From assembly GCF_014851395.1 (NCBI RefSeq), contig NW_024040596.1, forward strand, positions 10,108,155 through 10,172,154: a DNA stretch of 64,000 nt, written 5' to 3'. Each line of letters opens with the position of its first letter. Within the stretch, counting starts at the first letter, position 1. The notes under the pieces are model-generated. The model had not been told where the DNA came from and did no database searches. It worked only from the letters and a program-made list of their open reading frames with translations. The DNA is from Micropterus salmoides. Taxonomy: Eukaryota > Chordata > Actinopteri > Centrarchiformes > Centrarchidae. Positions 11,451 through 23,935 of the stretch are shown here, one piece after another. The translations under genes were made by a program, and so were the position numbers.

Positions 11451-14400
11451 TCAACTGCAGAGAAGCTGCAATTCAGTAGAGTTGTAACTCAAGGCAGGCG
11501 CTGCCATCTCTGTTCCACCAAGAGCGTCCTGCCCTCTTATCTTTAGGTTGACAAACTTGATTTTCCAGCTGTTGTTCTCCAGCGGAGAGCGGATGAGGCC
11601 AAATATTTGCTCAAAGACGCCCAAACAGGCTTCATCTCTGTGGATGGTCCCAGCTACAGCCACCAGTACCAGGCCATGGGGGGAGGCCAGGGCCCTGAGG
11701 CCATGAGGCTCCAGGTTGGGGCTGAGGAGGAGGCGCTCTTCTCTGGTCAAAGCCAGGAGACGAAGGCTGACCAGTTCAGCACCCAGGAACTCCTCAATCT
11801 GCTCGCTGCCAGCTCTGAGAAAGAGACACAACCGTTTAATTTTGGTCTATTTTCCCCAAGTTAACCAAATTAAATTATTCTGTTGGCATGTGTTTTATTT
11901 GTAGAAAAATGAGACCACTGGTGCAGTCCATGTGTTGCTCAGTGTCCTTGGGTCAGACAATGGAGTGGACTGACGTATGCCACAGTGTTTTTCCTTAAAA
12001 GGGTCAGGGTAAGGGTTCACCAGAGTCAGAATCTTAAACTTTCAATTTTTAATTCAGCTTTATTGAAACTGAAAATGGAAAATGATACAACCGAATAATG
12101 CCGTTTTTCCATTATCAGTACCAGCTCAACTCGCCTTTATTCGGTTTTGGCCCGCCGTCCTCCGCTTTCCATTGCAGATAGTACCCAGAGATAGTACCCC
12201 TCAATGTAGCTGGTCGGCACAGCAACACCACACACTGCCACGACGTAATGTTCAGTGCGACACACACACCAGCGACCCACAGACAGCTGTCTCTTGATTT
12301 AAGTTAAAACGTTTCAACATTACTAAGAATGTGTGTGATGAATGATGCAAGTGATGAAATAACGTATGAAAAATGTAAAATATAAAACTTTCAGGCCTCT
12401 GTCTGGCGCGCGCAATGATGATGCAGTGATTACTGATAATTCTCTCTGACCAATCAGTAGTCTGCTGTGTTTTCACATCACATTTTAGTATTGCCTCAGC
12501 TCGCTTGGAACCTTAACGGAGGCGATACGAAAAAATGTACCTGGTAGCAGGTACAAGTGCAACTTTTCCACAATGGAAAACCAAAAAAAGGTGAGTAGAG
12601 TCGAGGCAAGTTGAGCTGGTATCATGAGGTGGAAAAGGGGATTAAAATTAAAATGGATATTCTTAAATTAAAAGCTTATATAGAAAATCCTCAACCCAGT
12701 TCCCATGGTTCTCCGAAGTCTCTCATCAAGCTAATTTGTAATGAACAAAAAACAAAGCACGTTCTGCTCAAAATACATAACTGCTGTGAACACTAAGAAG
12801 GTAACAAACTTTTACTGTTACGCATATTTACCTGGAGAGGAGGTGTAGCTTCACATCTGGCCAGAAGTGCTGTGGTCCCCAGTCCTGGGGCTGCTGGCCC
12901 AGCGAGAGGTTCTGACTGTTTAAGAGTTGGAAGAACCACTGGCAGAACTGCTGGCCGAGGACCAGTGGGTCAAAGCCCACCTCAGCCTTCATGTTTGTGG
13001 AATCAGACGCTGTCTCTGTAGGAGGTCTCTGTCTGGTCTCTTCCTCTCCTAGACGGGTTTCGTTGGCCTTAAAGGAATGAGACTTTCTTAAAAACTGCCG
13101 AGTTGTGCCTGTAGTCCTTTTTGGTAGACAAGTACTAATAACACATGCTGCCTACCTCTAATAACTGACATTTCCTTCCTCAAGATATTTTCTTAATCAC
13201 ACTAGCATGTTGTAATACATTTTGAAAATCTACAAATGATCTCCAGAAAGCAGCTTAATCTGAGATTGATTTTTCATATACCCCATTCATAATCAAATAA
13301 ACTTAGCTACCTTTTCTACCAATTCTACAAATCAACAACGTTATCGGGTAAAATGATTTTTCCAAAACCCTGATGAGGCAACTGAGCCAACTGATTCTTT
13401 CTTATTTCAACACTAAAATATCTTGGCATTTAATTGAGTCATCTCTAGCCTTTGAAAACTTTACAGTTACCCAATTTCCAGCCGTTGAAACCCTCTGCAG
13501 GTAAGTTTAAGAGGGATTCTATTTAAAGTTAGCACTTAATCTCTGGTGTTTCTGCCAATCTATGTTTCACCATCTTACCTGAAGCTGCCTCTATATATAG
13601 CTACAACCATATCTACATATTGATGGTGGCTGACCTGACCTCCTGTACTTACCTTCCCAGACGACCAGAGCTCCAGCGTCCTCTTCACCAGCTGGTGTTT
13701 CTCGCTGTTCGGGGGCATCGCTACGCCCTCTGTGGCCAGGTACTTGAATATGAGGTCGCGAAGAACCTTTTTCCTTCTCAGGAGCTCCTCGGCATTTAAA
13801 GTGAAGGACAGAATTGCTTCCATAGCCTCTGTATGAACACATGGACATAAGGTGCATGGCAATGTGATGGTTTTATTGTGTGAACATAACACCCTCCCTG
13901 CTTAAGTGAAATAACAAATCGGTTTTAGTATCCCTGGTGTCAGCTCATGCCAACCTCCGTTTTGAAAACGGGCAATTCATTTTTGCTTATTGGTAAACGT
14001 TACAACAAATATCTTTGGTCAACACTGAGGTGCCGTTGTGCCTATCGCTTCACATCCTTAAATCTTCCGGGCAAAATTAGTTCACGCAGTTTTCTGACGT
14101 TAACGGTTAACGTTACTGCCAACCACGCCTGTTTTAGTGGAACAAGACGAGGGGGACGAGGGTTTCTACAGTGGTGGATATTTTAACAACTGCTGGTACC
14201 AACGGTGCCTTTATTAAATACGGTGTTGTATGAGACTTCAACTTGTTACGTCTGTCCATGAGAAAGTGAAATGTACGTTAATTGTTTCCTAGCTAACTTT
14301 CTCGTTGCCATCTGGCACAGATTGAAAACATACCTGTGACATTTTCCACAACTATCATCTTATTCGTGACCGTGTCACTCAGAGAAAGTAAGTCGCCTTT

Positions 14401-14460
14401 TGACATCAACTTCAGTATATTTTTACACCCAGCGCGCTCTGTTTCTGACAGTCCTGACAT
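11451..14460 (-). CDS. c3orf38: C3orf38 homologue (DUF4518 protein), 4 coding exons
   Basis: Coding exons on the minus strand: 14460-14334, 13828-13653, 13067-12832 and 11814-11451. All junctions are GT-AG and the phases agree, giving 903 nt including the stop, about 300 aa (human about 330). The start is chosen because the N-terminus MSGLSETERAGC resembles the human protein. Exon 2 carries the family block AEELLRRKKVLRDLIFKYLA. Exons 3-4 (about residues 125-285) contain FCQWFFQLLN, then alternating hydrophobic strands such as GLVLVAVAGTIHRD and WKIKFVNLKIRG. That pattern is like an NTF2-type cone fold (my inference). The molecular function is not well established; a link to apoptosis has been annotated in mammals. 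The gene is head-to-head with the glutaredoxin-DEP-DUF547 gene. Intron 3 carries a short DNA transposon. The family call is strong; exact exon edges are predicted. Confidence 0.9.
12101..12640. mobile_element. Non-autonomous DNA transposon with inverted ends (intron of C3orf38)
   Basis: The left end reads CCGTTTTTCC then ACCAGCTCAACTCGCC. The right end, reverse-complemented, reads CCCCTTTTCC then ACCAGCTCAACTTGCC. The imperfect terminal inverted repeats of about 37 bp enclose about 540 bp with no transposase frame. This matches a short element type I recall as common in fish genomes; I do not assign a superfamily. No clear target-site duplication is visible. Confidence 0.7.
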
Positions 14461-15661
14461 CTTCGACACCTCAAAACCAAAATTTAAGCTCTTCTTCCTC
14501 CATTCGTGGTCTGACTACAAAATTGTCCGTAGCGGAACAAGTATCAGACGGAACACAAAGACTTGGTTCCTACGGTACGACAACAGTACGTTCAGCAAAC
14601 GATCTTTGCTGCCTTTTTGGTTGTAGGAATTATTGGCGACTCATGTTGAAACTACTCAGTTCTTCCTCTTTACTTTCTTCTGCTCACTAAGCTTGATAAA
14701 CGGGATTATGAAGTTTAAGGCTTGTCGTGTTTTTTTTCTTTATTTAAACTGATTTTTGAAAATTAAATACCTTGAACTGATTCTTACACAGACCTCTACA
14801 TTAAGCCCATGTTAATTGGTTTTCTAAATGACTACTTTATAGGTGAAATAATCATTTATGTAAATTGTCATTATGTGTCCTGACATAATCAGCTGAGATA
14901 CATTACACTGAAAAGAAAAACCCTGGCTTGTCAACAGACCAGCAGTCTGTTCAATGCTCAAATATCTCTTCAAGTTGAAATTGGTGGCAGAGATCCAGAG
15001 CTGAAAGGAAGGGCACTAGGGCAGGACCTTTTTATATACAGTCTATGGGCAGGACCAGTCTCGGGGGAGGGCACAGACAGCATAAATACAGCGTGTCACA
15101 TATTATATGTCCCTTTTATAACCTAGTATTGTCTACGGATACCATTTAAGGTAATTATATGGTCATATGATAATTACAATTGTGTATGTTTTTATTGGCC
15201 AAATAGGCGATTTCATGCCAAACAAGTCAGAATGGAGTTTACAAAGGCAATTATCTGCTGTCATGTCAAAACATGTCATTCTGGTTTGTAATGGAAACTG
15301 AGATTATTGTGATTTAGAGCAGAGAAGTTTCAAGAGATCACACGCACCTTCAAGATTTCCTATAAGCACTTTGTTTATAGTAATCAGCGCTGGAATATTT
15401 ATGTTTTCAAGGAGCACCTGAAGGCATCATAAAACAAGCTAGCTAGTACATCATTGGCTTAACCAAAGCAGCTAATAGGCTAGCTGTTAGCCTGCGTAGT
15501 GGTGATGTACTGTCAGTGCTGCTGGGTAATTCACCTGCGAGATAAGCGATGTTTCAGCGGACGTTTCACATAACGTGTATTAACTAAAACAGGACTAAAG
15601 CGATCAACTGCCAGATTTAAATTGTACTCCCGACTAAAGCAAGAGAGTCGGTCGCTGAAAG
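14461..15661. promoter_or_regulatory. Divergent (probably bidirectional) promoter region, with a 5' UTR exon of the plus-strand gene
   Basis: The C3orf38 start codon (14460, minus) lies about 1.2 kb from a strong splice donor at 15661/15662 (GCTGAAAG then GTAACG). That donor probably closes the non-coding first exon of the plus-strand gene, whose ATG lies directly behind a splice acceptor at 17137-17138. The two genes therefore diverge from one short interval. A fish repeat word (TATACAGTCTATGG) occurs at about 15035. I see no convincing TATA box; start sites are not resolved. Confidence 0.5.
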
Positions 15662-17138
15662 GTAACGTACTGTTGTTATCATTTGCTCATAGATCCACAT
15701 TAGCTTGTTAACGTCACTCCAATGTTTAGCCAGAAACGTTTGGTTGTACGGTTTACGCTATATTCAGCGTTAAATAGTTTTACTCATATGTGACTGACAG
15801 AGCTGTGTACCGTTAATGATTTAATCATTGTTAGGTTTGTTGGTTATATTGCTGTTCAGTTCAACAAACATGTCCCCAATGCCGAACTCCATAAAAAAAG
15901 TTGTGGAATTTAATAAGCCTTGCTTGTTGGTAAAGGTTGTTTACACCGCTTAAAATTAAACGTATTTTCTCTAAAACTATGAAATGCAATACTATAATTC
16001 GGGATTCTGATTCAACCTTACATTTGCGTTAAATGTCAGTTAAAAAAAACTCCAGCGTTGCAATTTATCTGCTGTCAAAAATCTGCAAAGCTGTTTATTA
16101 TGATGATATATATATGTAACAGACTTACAGGGGAATGTGGTAAAAGAATTCCACGTGGGAAAACAGTACTAAGCCAGTTCTAAAATTAGATGGGAAGATT
16201 TTGTTGTGAAGTCACTGCCCGGGAAATATTAATATGCGAATTGCAAGGTCTAATATATCTATATTCCGTATATAATTGCATTAAATCTGTTTAGAGATCA
16301 GGACAGACCTTGGACCTTGACCTAGTTTTTCAAACTGAAATCAAGTGAGGTGGTGTGGTTTGATCTAGCTTTTGATTAGCTTAGACTAATATTGACTTGC
16401 TGCTTGCCTAACGTTGTTGTTTATACAGTCTATGGTTGTGTCACAATGAATGAGGAACTGTGTCGTTGGCTAACTTCATACAAAATCAGTCAGTATTTCA
16501 CATAGTTGAAAATACACATCACACTGGTCTGTTTTCAACACAACAAAATGTTCAGAAATGAGCATGGAGAAAATTGCGCCAGTCATCAAGTCAGGCAATA
16601 AGAGTTTCTTATTTCCTCATAAAACTGTGTTCACCCACAGATTTTAACTTTTCATATCTTCCCATCTATATATAGAGAAATGTTTTCACATGTGTGCACA
16701 TATGCACAAAACTAATCTCACATGTATGCACATAAACCTACATGTGCACATGCATGTATGCACATTATACAACACTGACACACTTGCACAGCTGCACACA
16801 TTCACAGGAAGAACAAAACTTTATACTCAAGGAGATCAACATCTGTTGCAAAAGTCAACATGTGAAACCTCGCACTGACCCAAAAAAGGGCAATAGTTTA
16901 AGGCTTCATTCAGGCCAAAAGGTGCATCCAGTATGCTTTAAGTTTAAATAGGGACATGATATGTTGGATAAAGCTACTGTGCAATCCCCACTCAGTAGCT
17001 TAGAGAAAGAGGAAGACATGGAATGAACTGTTAAATGTGTATGCATGTAAAACAGAAAATCATGGAGCCCAGCCAATTTTCTCTGGCCAGCTAAAGCTTC
17101 AAACTCTTTGCTCTGCTGTCTTTCCATTATTGTTGCAG

Positions 17139-20100
17139 ATGGGGGAGTTTGAGAGCAGTGCTCTGGGCCGGGTAACGGTGTACTCCATCCAGGGCTGCCC
17201 ACACTGTGTGCAGGCGAAGGCCACCCTGGGGCGTTTGGGAGTACCGGTATGTGACGTGGATGTGGGGAGGCATCCAGAGCTAAGAGCCAGGGTGAAGGAA
17301 CTGACAGGACGCAGCTCAGTCCCTCAGATCTTCTTCAACAACATTCATGTAGGGGGCAACGATGACCTACAGAAACTGGTGAGGAGTGGAAACACCAAAA
17401 GATACTATTTCCCCATTTGACTAGTGAACCTTAATGTATATTTTTGAACAGGGTCAAAAAGTCCTATTTGCATCTGTTATTCAAAATTGTGTTTTAAAAT
17501 TGTATGTATGTGTTGATCTGTTTCACTTCCTCAGGCTCCTGAGGAGCTTCAGAGGTTGGTAAATATGGTCAAGGATGAGCCTCTTCCAGCAGATGCTCCA
17601 CCACTACCAGAGACTCAATCAGAGGAGACGACTGTGGACACCGATGGAGGTGAGGGATTTATTGGTCCGACAAAAAGAGTTAATGATTTTTACAGATCAC
17701 TTTGTTGCCTCCAAACCTAGGAACAGCCATAATATCACAGATTATGGGTTAATTGCTTAATGTTGAAGGATCTGTTTGAAAACATGTTCCGTTTCAGATT
17801 GGTTTGGTCTTTTCCGAAATGGGTTGTCAAATAGTGAGATGACCCACACTGAGGGGAAAACGTCCTTACACTGAGGTACTGACTCAGATGAACTACAGTT
17901 AGAAGTATAGTTAACAACATGGTGCTGGCATATGTGGACACAGTGGTATGTTTGGATAACAGCAGGTGTGCGTGTGTGTGCGCTCATCTACTGTCACTAA
18001 TGCCAACACGGACAGTTGATACAGGAAACATGATACTCTGGATGAGCTCCGCAGCATCAGGCTGCCTCACTGTACCTCATTATATGTGATTATTAAGATC
18101 CCTACAGTTTAGACAAAGTCTATCCACAAGGGTGCTTACACGGCCTTTTGTGGAGAAATATTTGAATTCACTGTGAGCTTTGATGCTGTGGTAGCAACAT
18201 CACCACTAGTTAGCAAGCAGCAGGTTGGCAGATATGTTTTGGGTACAGAGGTCCTGACAAATACTGAATATATTCCTTCAAATTGATATCTTAGTGAAGC
18301 TTTCATTCCATTGGTTCTTTGCCCCTTGACAGTTGGGCTGTAAGATTAATGAACAATTAAATGAATCGGCAACTATTTTCATAATCGATTAATCAGTTCA
18401 CAATTCTCTGATTCCAGCTTCTAAAGAATATTTTCAGGTTTCTTTACTCCTGTATGACAGTTAACTGAATATCTTCAGGTTGTGGACAAAAGAAGACATT
18501 TGAGGACGCCATCTTGGGTGAAACACTGATCGACATTTTTCAATATTTTTCTACCATTTTCTGACACTTTAGAGACCAAACAACTAATTGAGTAATCAAA
18601 ATAATAATCTACAGATTAATTGACCATAAAAATAATAGTTTTTTCAAACCTACTTGATGTTAACCCCAGCAAAAGTAGATTTAATTTTTATCAATCATTG
18701 ACAATACAGGCGATTGAAAAAAAACAAGATTCAAGTTAGCAAAATATCCAGGGCATTTTTGTTTTTTTTATGTCACCACATGACTCATATGAATCACACA
18801 CCCCTGAAGTGGCTAATAAAATCCAGCAATAAAGCAATAAAATTTGTAGCATCCTGGTTCTGTCCACATCATGATTAACTCGTGAACACAACGAAGCTCG
18901 TGAACACACCGAAGTCGGAAGAATGACTTCCCAAATGGCATGTGAATCTTAAAAAAATAAAGATATTTCTGTTAAAATGTCTTTACGTGTAAGGTAAGCA
19001 ATTTGTTGCTTTGGCCCTTGTTTCTGAAAAATACTCAGCTAAAACTCAGCCATGCTGGATAAGGAGGACCTGTATAACCTGGCTTAATTCAGGCGCTTTT
19101 TTTCCACCAATCAGATATATTTTCTGCACACAAGTTGGACTACATAGTTGAAACCTATTCATACATGTGGGTGTGTGAACATGCATGTTTTTTGTGTGTT
19201 TGTACGTGTGTGGCTTGGCATATTCCAGCCCTCGCAGAGTTTAAGTGTGAGAGAGATGAGTTGGCAGACCTGGTAGAGGACCTCAAACATGGCAGTGTGA
19301 TTGGCCATCATAGGAGGGGACTGACATTATACAAAAAGAGCTTCTCAGGGGATCAACTGGTTGACTGGCTGCAAAAAGAGAAGGGGATGGGTAAGTGAGG
19401 CTGCAGTGAAACAGGCTTTCAGTGTTGTGTCCGTTCAGTTTTGTTGAAGTTATTAGAACAATCTGGAAAAATCATTGAACTGTCTCAAAAGTGTGCTGAT
19501 TCATGCAAAGTATAGTCAAATCCCCATGTATCAGCCCTTGACTTTGGCCACGTGTGTGCCAGCCAGGGCTGAGGCCTGTAAAACTGGCCAAGCTTTGTTG
19601 CAGAAGAAGTACATGGTCAGTGTGCGTGGCAGTGGGCAGCAGGATGGCAGTTTTGGAGATGGGAAAGACGCCATGGACACACTGTATAGGCTGCTGGAGG
19701 ACGACCCTCATTCAGCCCTCAACGCAGGACAGACGGCAGCCTGCAGTCCCATCCAGGGTAGGTCAGGACTGGACCAGGCTGTGGGGCATACAAACACAGC
19801 ATTCCAGGTTCAAGCTGACTGTTGTCCTTTAACGCTCTCTAACCGCTGTCCTTTCTTTGCTGCTGGCTTGGTATATGATCTGTTTGGGTTGGCTTGGGTT
19901 TGTGTAAGATGTCAGTGAGCTTTGTAGTGGCAAGAACTGAATTAGGGGTTAATGATATATCTGATAATGGCCTCATAAAAAGAGTGACATTGTTCATTCA
20001 TCATGTATGACTTCCACCTCCTGTATGATGGCTACAGTGTAGCATGAACACGAAACCTTAGACCTTAGAGAAATAACCTGTCAAATTTAAAACTCAAGGT

Positions 20101-23100
20101 CTACTTACTCCCTTTTTTGCAGAGTTTTCTACAGCAATTCACTGTCTTAATCAGTGCAATGGCATTTGCTCTGTTGTGATGGTGTTGTAGTTGTGACATG
20201 ACAACTGAGCAAACTCCATCAGTGTATGAAGGCAAAGTGATAAGGTTGAAAGCTCAAAAAACGCTAATAAGTTGATCTTGAAGGGTTTTTTTTGGGGGGG
20301 GACAAACGTGATTCACTATGTTTGATAACATTGTATAATATATAGGCCTATTTTAATAAATTCAATCCTATAATTCTGTTGTAAAGTTTATCAGTAGCCT
20401 ATGAACGCCTGATAAGAAATGATGAGAAAAAAAAATTGGTGTGATAATATATATCATTGAAACCCTATTTCAAAACCATGTTCTGGTTTTCTGCGGGTTT
20501 GGTGTCATCTTTTGACACGGTTTTCCTTTCTTCTGAGATGTCTATTGTTCTGTGGCTGTGGTAAGACATATTGCCTGGCTCTGTATTGTTGTATTAATAA
20601 CTAAATGTTGCACACCTCTAGAGGCTAACTAACAAGGTAATCCGCGCTGTACAGCACAGAGGTGATTATAATCACTCCTCTTCTAAGTGTTGGTGTTCTT
20701 ATGCTTGGCTCTTGAATTTATCTGCAAAGCTGTTTTTTCTCACAGGTAATGTTTCCTAATAATAATCTCACTTGTACAACGTCGGGGTTGGCCTGATCTT
20801 TAAGCAGTTTGTTAATTCCCCCCCCCTATGGGTTTGTTTCACTACTACTTTAAATATACACTTACTTAACATGTTATAGTGCCCAGTAACAACCTTCACA
20901 TTTTGTCCCAGCATGTTTTTAATTTTTTGAAATGCGATTGATTGATAGATTTTACAGTACAACATGCAGTACGTCTTTTAAAAAGCTCCAGTAATTGTCA
21001 AGATTCTGGTTTGTCTCGCCAGAAAACGCTATTGAACATATCGAACATAAACTCTCTCTCTCTCGCTCTCTCTCTCTCAGCTGCTGAGCTGTCTTTGCTT
21101 TTACGAGAGATGATTCTGAAATTGTTCTCCGAGCATCTCTCTGCTGATGGCAAGGTAATGTCCCCATTAACTCGCCATGTGTGCTGTTAGGTTTGAGGTC
21201 TTTCATACTCGACCTTGCTATGGCTAAACCAAATAACAAATTTGTTCACTTTGTGACTGTAAAATGAGTGTGTGTGTATGTGTGTGTTGTCGTTGCTCCC
21301 ACAGTCTGTGGACTACAAAGGCATGTCTGTGAACCCTGCCTTTGAGCGGTACTGTGAGCTAGCCATCCAGCTGCAGAGGGTAGAGCTGCTTTCGCTGAGT
21401 CGGGAGGAGAAGCTGGCCTTCTTCATCAACATCTACAATGCCTTGGTCATCCATGGGTACCTACGCATGGGGGCCCCCACCAACATGTGGCAAAGATACA
21501 GAGTAGGATCATATAGCTGCACTTAAAAATGCTACGGTTTTTCCCAAAACCAACATATCCCTTGTCCTTACCACATCCCAAGAGAGTCCCCGTAGAGTTT
21601 CTTTACAGGTGTACAGCATTTCCTGGTATCTTTATATATAGCTGTTGTTATCAGAAAGGGTATCATTTTAGAAAAATCATTAAGCTTGTTTGGAAATACT
21701 TGTGCTGCAAAAAGTCTATAAAGAAAACAATAAGGCTGGGCAGAAAATTCTAGATTGAAGGTTTTTCATTCTGATTAATTTACACTGATTATAGCATTAT
21801 TTTTACATCCAGACTGAAATATACAAAGATAAAAACATATGCATACTAAACAGCATGAATGAATGTTTTGTTGAACGTTTTCTTGTTGTATTTTCACATC
21901 CATTAGGCAAAAGGGTTAACATTTCAAGATGGACTTTATTATTAATAAAATATTTTGTTTCTGTCCCATTTTGCAGTTCTTCAACTATGTGAGCTACCTG
22001 ATTGGAGGAGAAGTGTTCACGTTACAGGACATTGAGAATGGAGTTCTGAGAGGGAACAGAAAAGGTGTCGCACAGCTCCTAAGGCCGTTCTCTAAAACCG
22101 ACCCACGACTACAAGTATTAAAAACAGCGGAACATTTCACTGATACACCAGTGGCAGTTTTAATGTGGAATGACTAATGAATTTAACTTCCCATGTTGAC
22201 CACTAGGTGGCTCTTCCAGATGCTGAGCCCCTCATTCACTTTGCCTTGAACTGCGGCGCAAAGGGCTGCCCGCCAATTAAAACATACTCTCCACAGGTAA
22301 GCAGATTTAAAAAATACTTTACTAAATTTGTTGGTTTTCTTGGCAGACAATATGAACCTATTGTTTCTAATTGTGTTATATGGTATGTGTCTAGTACTAC
22401 TTTCTCTATTCCATTGTGTCTCAGCTGTGTAATGATTTTTCAAAGATAAAGCTACTGAATATATTGAACAATGCAGTTAACCACAATAGCCATAAAAATA
22501 ATATCACATTATACAATATAGATAGATTATGAAAACTTTACCTGTCATGTTTACTGTAATGTTTATATTCAGTTAAGTTCAGTGTAATAAGTTTGTGACT
22601 TGGAATTGATGAACTAGAATGTCATCTTTACACAGCTAATTTCATTCTAATCAGAGCTAATCATCCCTGAAGACAAAATTTAATTACTCTGTACAACATA
22701 TCTAGTACATATTAAGAGCCCAAATGATCACTTGAATGAAAAATCACTTCTGATCCCCTTGTCCATGTCAGGACATTGACATTCAGCTCCGCTTAGCGGC
22801 TGAGTCCTTCCTGGAGAATGACGACGGCTGCGTGGTGGATTCTGGGAAAAGAGAAGTGCGACTCAGTCAGATATTCAAGTGGTACAAAACTGACTTTGGA
22901 GGCACTGATGAAAAGGTAATTTGACACACATATATACTGTATGTATGAATCATCGTTCTGTACTTTACACACAAGTACTGTGTACTGTGATGCTATTCAA
23001 GGCTGCTGATGGAAATGTGGACACTGATGGCTGAAGTAAAGTTGGTCACCATTTTTGTTTTTATTTTTTTTTAATGCAGTGTTTACACTAGGTCTACACA

Positions 23101-23540
23101 ATTAATCTAAATATTATTAAATACCCAAATCACAGAAGCTGCAGCTTTTTAGATAAAGGTAAAATATATGCCAAAACAGAATTATAATGAAGTACCGTAG
23201 TGCTGCAGAGATGCCCCTGCCTACAAAAGTGGCTCTCCAGATGTAAGAAAACATGGTATTTGGGGCAGACCCCAACAAATGTCACATCATCATGATTTTG
23301 ATCGTTTTTTCAGGGAAAATGAAAATTGCAATGCAAAAAAACGTGAATCACATCACAAATCTGTCACAATGATCGTAATGTGCTTTCTCTTCTTGCTTGC
23401 CTCTTTTGTAGTTGCTGAAGTGGGTTTTGGAGCACATGGGGGACTCTCCGAAGAAGACAAGCCTGCAGGGTGTCCTTTCTGCTGGGAAGATCAAAGTCAG
23501 CTTCCTCCCTTACGACTGGAGTACCAACAGCGCCCACTGA
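17139..23540 (+). CDS. Glutaredoxin-DEP-DUF547 three-domain protein, 10 coding exons
   Basis: Coding exons: 17139-17378, 17535-17649, 19229-19390, 19563-19757, 21081-21154, 21305-21502, 21977-22114, 22207-22296, 22772-22915 and 23412-23540. Every junction is GT-AG and the phases agree, giving 1485 nt including the stop, about 494 aa. Residues 1-85 are a glutaredoxin fold: CPHC active site (Cys20, Cys23), Val61-cisPro62, and GGNDDL at 72-77 for glutathione contact. After an acidic Pro-rich linker, a DEP domain lies at about 128-215 (FSGDQLVDWLQKEKG). DUF547 (about 265-450) shows FFINIYNALVIHG (301-313), HFALNCGAKGCPP (385-397) and a LSQIFKWY block. No signal peptide or membrane segment is seen, so it is likely cytosolic. 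The domains suggest thiol redox exchange plus membrane or G-protein docking, but substrate and role are unknown. I recall the same domain order in plants. The start follows directly after an acceptor, implying an upstream 5' UTR exon. Confidence 0.88.
18343..18650. mobile_element. Short palindrome-ended fish repeat (intron)
   Basis: It opens with AACTATTTTCATAATCGATT and closes with sequence whose reverse complement begins AACTATTATTTTTATGGTCA, so the ends are degenerate inverted repeats. The inner part (TCTCTGATTCCAGCTTCT, GACATTTGAGGACGCC, TTTTCTGACA) matches a dispersed repeat that I recall as abundant in percomorph fish. It has no coding capacity and lies in the intron before the DEP exons. 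Confidence 0.6.
21052..21078 (+). repeat. (CT)n tract forming the polypyrimidine tract of an exon
   Basis: CTCTCTCTC...CTCTCTCTC with a single G interruption runs straight into the acceptor AG (21079-21080) of the fifth coding exon of the glutaredoxin-DEP-DUF547 gene. Confidence 0.85.
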
Positions 23541-23935
23541 GCATGCCCACACAAATACGCACACGCCCCCGCTACGTGCTACGTGTCTTTGCATCATCCA
23601 CTTTCTGCCGAGCTGCGTCTACTGAAAAACCAGGAATTGGTGATCTGGTGCTCGCCAAACTCGACCCACTTGTCTTCAGCCATGCAAATGTTTTTTATGC
23701 AAAACAAACTGTATATCCATGTGGCGAGAGGGGCGCGTTTGCACTGTACCACTGAATCATACTTCTCTTGTAGGCTCATCCTAGCTTTAAGGTCCTATTG
23801 GAAGCTCCTACACCCTGTGTTTGGAAGTCATGTATTGAGTTTTATATTCAAGTTTTTATTGGTTTGACGTAATAACAGAGTTCCTATTTCAGAAATCAAG
23901 TTGCACACAGACTGTGTACTGTAGCAGCATAATTA

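Noticed and set aside
11607..11864. Plus-strand frame opposite the C3orf38 last exon
   Set aside because: It is the shadow of the real minus-strand coding exon.
23279..23755. 158-codon plus-strand frame over the last exon of the glutaredoxin-DEP-DUF547 gene
   Set aside because: It reads that exon in the wrong frame. The correct frame gives LLKWVLEHMG...YDWSTNSAH and stops at 23540 with matching phase.
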